Positions 47,888-51,519 of a stretch of 51,519 nt of DNA are shown piece by piece. The stretch is taken from positions 1 to 51,519 of the forward strand of contig JAVCBZ010000085.1 of the NCBI GenBank assembly GCA_030765735.1. The letters run 5' to 3'. Source of the stretch: Candidatus Susulua stagnicola. Its GTDB lineage: Bacteria > Omnitrophota > Gorgyraeia > Duberdicusellales > 4484-171. The notes beneath the pieces are model-generated. The model was not told the DNA's origin. It ran no database searches and saw only the letters and a list, made by a program, of their open reading frames with translations. How positions within the stretch are numbered: position 1 is the first letter of the stretch; each line of letters opens with the position of its first letter. A program made the translations under genes and the position numbers.

Positions 47888-50077
47888 ATGAATGGTTTAG
47901 AAGTAGCTCAAGAGTTAGGGTTAAGTGATTTAGAATATGATAAAATAAAAGAATTATTAAACCGGGAACCAAATCATACTGAATTAGGATTGTTTAGTGC
48001 TATGTGGTCTGAGCACTGTTCTTATAAAAATTCTAAAAATCTCCTAAAACTTTTACCTAAAGAAGGAAAAAAAGTTTTTATAGGGTCAGGGGAGAATTCG
48101 GGAGCAGTCTCTGTAACTAATGATTATGCAATAGTTTTTAAAGTTGAGTCCCATAATCATCCTTCAGCAGTCCAGCCCTATGAAGCAAGTGCTACCGGTG
48201 GTGGTGGTTGTATTAGAGATATTTTCTCTGTGGGGGCAACAACAAAATTTCTTTTGAGTTCTTTAAGGTTTGGTTCAATGGAGAATGAGAGAACAGTTTT
48301 TCTTTTTAAAGAAATAGCTCGAGGGTTTACTGATTATGCTAATAAAATTGGTTTTCCTGTCTTAGCCGGAGAAGTTTATTGTGATAGTTCTTATCAAGGA
48401 AACCCTTTGGTTAATGCTATGGTGGTAGGTATTTTAAAGAAAAGTAATCAGGTGAAAGCTAAAGCCGAAGGTATAGGAAATTTAGTATTGATTGTTGGCG
48501 GTCCTACTGGAAGAGATGGTGTTGAAGGGGCAAGTTTTGCCTCAGCTGGCTTAGATGAGAGTTCTGCAAGTAACATCGGTGCTGTAGCTATAGGCGATCC
48601 TGAAATAGGCAAGGTTCTAGAAAAGGCTTGTTTAGAACTGGTTGATAAGAAATTAATTGTTGGTATGCAGGACATGGGTGCAGCAGGGTTAGTTTGTTCG
48701 ACAGCGGAGACAGCCTATAATGCCGGTACTGGCATTGAAATAGACATTTCTTTTGTTCCTCGTAAAGAAGAGGGGATGACTCCTTATGAAGTTATGCTTT
48801 CTGAATCTCAAGAGAGGATGCTTATAATCATTAAACCTGAAAACTTACTTGTGGTTGAAGAGATATTTAATAAATGGAAGGTAGACTCTAAGGTTATTGG
48901 TAAAGTAATTGAGGATAAAATTTTAAGAGTAAAAGAAAACGGTAATGTAGTAGCAGAAGTTACGCCTCAATTCTTAGCAGAAGGGCCTAAATATACGCGA
49001 GAGACAAAAGAACCAGAATATTTAAAGCAAACAAGGGATTTAGGTTTAGATAAATTAAAGGAGCCTCAAGATTATAATCAAACTTTGCTTACTCTTCTTG
49101 GTCACCCTACTCTTGCTTCTAAAGAATGGATTGCCAAAAAGGTTGACAGCAATTTGCTTAAAGGTTCCTGTATTCCCGCCGGCGGAGATACTGCGGTTTA
49201 CCATATTTCTGAAATTGATAAGCCAATTGCTGCTACAGTGGACGGTAATGGGCTTTATTGTTATCTCGACCCTTTTACTGGAGGAAAAATCTCTGTAGCT
49301 GGCGCTGCAAGAAATCTCGTCTGTTGTGGGGCAGAGCCTTTGGGGGTTACTGATGGTTTGAATTTCGGTAGTCCATATAATCCGGAAGTTTATTGGCAGT
49401 TCGAGAAGGTTATTTCTGGTATTACAGAAGCTTGCAAAGCCTTGGATGTTCCAGTAGTAAGCGGAAACGTTAGTTTTAACAACGAAAGTCCTAAAGGGGC
49501 AATCTATCCTACGCCAGTAATTGGGATGGTAGGTGTAATTGCTGATGCTAAACAGGTAACCAGCCAGGATTTTAAGGATGAAAATGATTTAATCTTCTTG
49601 CTTGGAGAAAATAAAGAAGAATTAGGTGGCTCTCAATATCTAAGAGTTGTACATAATTTGGTAAAAGGCCTTTCTCCTCAATTAGATTTAGCAAAGGAAA
49701 AGGGTGTACAAGCCGCAGCCTTGGAGACGATAACCTCAGGCATAGCAAAAAGTGCTAAGGGTTGTTCCGAAGGCGGATTAGCTGTTGCCTTGGCTGAGAG
49801 TTGTATTGTTGGTCAAAAAGGAGCCAGTGTAAATATAGATGATGATATCCGCAAAGATGCCTTACTCTTTGGCGAAACTCAGTCAAGAATTATCATTAGT
49901 GTTTCTTCGGATGATAAAGATAAGATTATCGAGATAGCTAAGAAATATAATGTTAGCTGTAAAGAAATCGGAAAAGTAAAAGGAGATAGTCTAGAAATTA
50001 ATGACCTTATTAATGTAGGTGTTAGTGATCTTGATAAGACTTACAAGCAAGCTATACCTAAGATAGTAGAGAATTAA
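47888..50077 (+). CDS. purL: Phosphoribosylformylglycinamidine synthase subunit PurL
   Basis: PurL is the ATP-dependent synthetase that makes FGAM from FGAR. The roughly 730-aa size is the small type that works with separate PurS and PurQ; neither gene is in the window. Marks are MWSEHCSYKNSK, VFKVESHNHPSA, GGGGCIRDIFSVGA and GMQDMGAAGL in the first half and GGLAVALAES in the second. I prefer ATG 47888 because GAGGTG lies 4 bp before it; ATG 47876 would add four residues. Expression likely depends on the leader terminator. Confidence 0.96.
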   Translation: MNGLEVAQELGLSDLEYDKIKELLNREPNHTELGLFSAMWSEHCSYKNSKNLLKLLPKEGKKVFIGSGENSGAVSVTNDYAIVFKVESHNHPSAVQPYEASATGGGGCIRDIFSVGATTKFLLSSLRFGSMENERTVFLFKEIARGFTDYANKIGFPVLAGEVYCDSSYQGNPLVNAMVVGILKKSNQVKAKAEGIGNLVLIVGGPTGRDGVEGASFASAGLDESSASNIGAVAIGDPEIGKVLEKACLELVDKKLIVGMQDMGAAGLVCSTAETAYNAGTGIEIDISFVPRKEEGMTPYEVMLSESQERMLIIIKPENLLVVEEIFNKWKVDSKVIGKVIEDKILRVKENGNVVAEVTPQFLAEGPKYTRETKEPEYLKQTRDLGLDKLKEPQDYNQTLLTLLGHPTLASKEWIAKKVDSNLLKGSCIPAGGDTAVYHISEIDKPIAATVDGNGLYCYLDPFTGGKISVAGAARNLVCCGAEPLGVTDGLNFGSPYNPEVYWQFEKVISGITEACKALDVPVVSGNVSFNNESPKGAIYPTPVIGMVGVIADAKQVTSQDFKDENDLIFLLGENKEELGGSQYLRVVHNLVKGLSPQLDLAKEKGVQAAALETITSGIAKSAKGCSEGGLAVALAESCIVGQKGASVNIDDDIRKDALLFGETQSRIIISVSSDDKDKIIEIAKKYNVSCKEIGKVKGDSLEINDLINVGVSDLDKTYKQAIPKIVEN

Positions 50078-50091
50078 ATCCCGAAAAAGGA

Positions 50092-51081
50092 ATGAAAATT
50101 ACCTACAAGAAAGCCGGCGTAGATATTAAAAAGGGAGAAGACTTTGCTAAAAGAATTAAAGTTGACAATGTCAGTAAGGTAGAAGCTTTTGGTTCTCTTT
50201 TTCGTCTACAACCCCTGCTTAAAAAGTACAAAAATCCCCTACTAGCATCTTCAACTGATGGTGTGGGAACAAAGTTGAAGATTGCCCAATATGTAAATAT
50301 CCATAATACAGTGGGCGTTGATTTAGTGGCTATGAATGTCAACGATATAGTCTGTATTGGAGCAAAGCCTTTGTTTTTTCTAGACTATATTGCTTGTGGC
50401 AAGGTTAATATTAAGACATTAATCGATGTTGTGTCGGGGATAAAAAGGGGCTTAGAAGATGCCGAGTGTTTACTTTTGGGCGGAGAAACTGCCGAGATGC
50501 CGGGAATGTATAAAAAAGGTGAATATGATTTAGCTGGTTTTTGTGTCGGCATTGTTGACAAAAATAAGATAATCGACGGTAGAAGGATTAAGGAAGGGGA
50601 TTTGGTAATTGGTTTGGAGTCAAATGGAATCCATTCGAATGGTTTTACTTTGGTTCGGAAAGTTTTTGGTTTGAAAGGACTTAAAAAATATAAGAAAGAA
50701 GTTTTGAAACCGACCCGGATTTACGTAAAACCAATTTTTTCCTTACTTTCAGCTCTGGGAAATAACTATTCAGCCCTGAAAGGGATTGCTCATGTTACCG
50801 GAGGAGCGTTTTACAATAAGGTAACAAAGATTCTACCTAAAGGTTACGGGGCGGTTATAGATAAGAAAACCTGGAAAGTGCCTAAGATTTTTGATATTAT
50901 TCAAAAGAAAGCCCACCTAGGCCAGAAAGAAATGTATACAGTATTTAATATGGGTATAGGCATGGTTTTAATTGTAGATAAGAAATTTTCAAAGAAAACC
51001 TTAACCACTTTAAATAAGAGCTGCAAAACTCACCTTATTGGTAAAATTATTAAGTCAAACAAAAGAATGACTATAGTATGA
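50092..51081 (+). CDS. purM: Phosphoribosylformylglycinamidine cyclo-ligase
   Basis: PurM closes the imidazole ring to give AIR. The ATP-grasp-like PurM fold is marked by STDGVGTKLKIA, GVDLVAMNVNDIVCIGAKPLFFLDYIACG, LLGGETAEMPGMY and NGIHSNGFTLVRKV. Length 329 aa is normal. AAAGGA lies just before the ATG and the stop overlaps purD (ATGA), so purL-purM-purD are one transcript. Confidence 0.97.
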   Translation: MKITYKKAGVDIKKGEDFAKRIKVDNVSKVEAFGSLFRLQPLLKKYKNPLLASSTDGVGTKLKIAQYVNIHNTVGVDLVAMNVNDIVCIGAKPLFFLDYIACGKVNIKTLIDVVSGIKRGLEDAECLLLGGETAEMPGMYKKGEYDLAGFCVGIVDKNKIIDGRRIKEGDLVIGLESNGIHSNGFTLVRKVFGLKGLKKYKKEVLKPTRIYVKPIFSLLSALGNNYSALKGIAHVTGGAFYNKVTKILPKGYGAVIDKKTWKVPKIFDIIQKKAHLGQKEMYTVFNMGIGMVLIVDKKFSKKTLTTLNKSCKTHLIGKIIKSNKRMTIV

Positions 51082-51519
51082 AGGTACTTATTGTCGGTTC
51101 TGGCGGTAGAGAACACTGCTTGAGTTGGAAAATATCTCAGTCTTCCTTAGTCGATAAGCTTTATTGTGCTCCCGGTAATGGTGGTACTTCCCTAGTTGCT
51201 GAAAATGTAAATATACCAGCTAAAGATATTGATCAGCTTTTAAAGTTTGCTTTAGAAAAAAAAATAGACCTAACTGTTGTTGGGCCAGAAGATCCTTTAG
51301 TCGAAGGAATTGTTGATAGGTTTGAGGCTGAAGGTTTAAAGGTCTTTGGACCAAGGAAGGAGTTAGCACTTCTTGAAGGAAGCAAGGTTTTTGCTAAAGA
51401 GGTGATGAAAAAATATAGTATTCCTACAGCTGATTTTAAGATTTTTGATGATTCTTTACAAGCTAAGGAATATTTAAAACAAAGAGGAGTTCCGGTTGTT
51501 ATAAAGGCTGATGGATTAG
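51078..51519 (+). CDS. purD: Phosphoribosylamine-glycine ligase, 3' end cut by window
   Basis: PurD joins phosphoribosylamine and glycine to GAR. The 147 codons present read KVLIVGSGGREHCLSWKIS, CAPGNGGT, VVGPEDPLVEGIVDRF and GSKVFAKEVM, all typical of the N-terminal and ATP-grasp entry of PurD. The frame is open at the window end (KADGL), so the C-terminal two thirds lie outside. Confidence 0.96.
   Translation, partial: MKVLIVGSGGREHCLSWKISQSSLVDKLYCAPGNGGTSLVAENVNIPAKDIDQLLKFALEKKIDLTVVGPEDPLVEGIVDRFEAEGLKVFGPRKELALLEGSKVFAKEVMKKYSIPTADFKIFDDSLQAKEYLKQRGVPVVIKADGL

Noticed and set aside
49176..49185. Palindrome CCGCCGGCGG inside purL as an inserted repeat
   Set aside because: It encodes the PAGGDTAV segment expected in PurL, with at most one or two extra residues, so no insertion is needed.
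1..51519. CRISPR arrays, rRNA genes, transposase genes
   Set aside because: I saw no regularly spaced direct repeats, no rRNA segments and no transposase or integrase motif on either strand.

Overview
This is a 51.5-kb chromosomal window of an AT-rich, free-living-type bacterium, packed almost entirely with plus-strand genes that are often joined by ATGA or longer overlaps. The DapL lysine route, the gene order uppS-cdsA-dxr-rseP-ispG-proS-rimP-nusA-infB, a GuaB3-type IMP dehydrogenase, a small protein with the motif TVTTYYPSPHGVY and scattered GC-rich palindromes together suggest an uncultivated Omnitrophota-like (former OP3 / PVC-neighbour) lineage. That placement is an inference from recalled family features, not a phylogeny.

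Layout. 1-7443: lysine/DAP biosynthesis (lysA partial, dapF, a hypothetical, dapA, dapB, dapL), a PEBP-like secreted protein, enolase and an FtsB/DivIC-like protein. 7467-7543: initiator tRNA. 7494-9747: a tiny genomic island holding only hipB-hipA, bounded by a perfect 50-bp direct repeat of the tRNA 3' half. 9885-12536: accessory envelope region with two small membrane proteins, a decayed response-regulator start, a 39-aa lipoprotein missed by length filters, an OmpA/Pal-like lipoprotein and a coiled-coil membrane protein. 12595-25315: a long housekeeping run of envelope lipid and isoprenoid genes (uppS, cdsA, dxr, rseP, ispG), an orphan CpaF/TadA ATPase, and translation/transcription genes (proS, rimP, nusA, infB, trpS) plus scpA. 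25399-37822: ruvB, tgt, trmD, rplS, rnhB, a cyclohydrolase/folD pair, an FAD oxidoreductase, guaB3, guaA, dnaE. 37846-44474: HU, hisS, aspS, a LysM lipoprotein, a membrane HD hydrolase, ybeY, recO, queF. 44494-51519: apbE, panB and the purine genes purB, purL, purM, purD (cut by the window end).

How the genes work together. DapA-DapB-DapL-DapF-LysA form a complete path from aspartate semialdehyde to lysine and meso-DAP for peptidoglycan, through the one-step aminotransferase. PurL/M/D/B with GuaB3 and GuaA cover much of purine and GMP synthesis. The folate pair feeds formyl-THF to that pathway. QueF and Tgt belong to queuosine synthesis.

Most notable observations: (1) FolD carries substitutions at all three residues needed for its cyclohydrolase half, and a separate cyclodeaminase-family cyclohydrolase gene overlaps its start; (2) the hipBA mini-island in the initiator tRNA gene, with three copies of a putative operator; (3) a purL leader with promoter, palindrome and terminator whose stems compete; (4) ProRS and AspRS that both lack their usual bacterial insertion domains; (5) GC-rich palindromes placed directly on ribosome binding sites (rplS, hisS) and inserted in frame in dapF.
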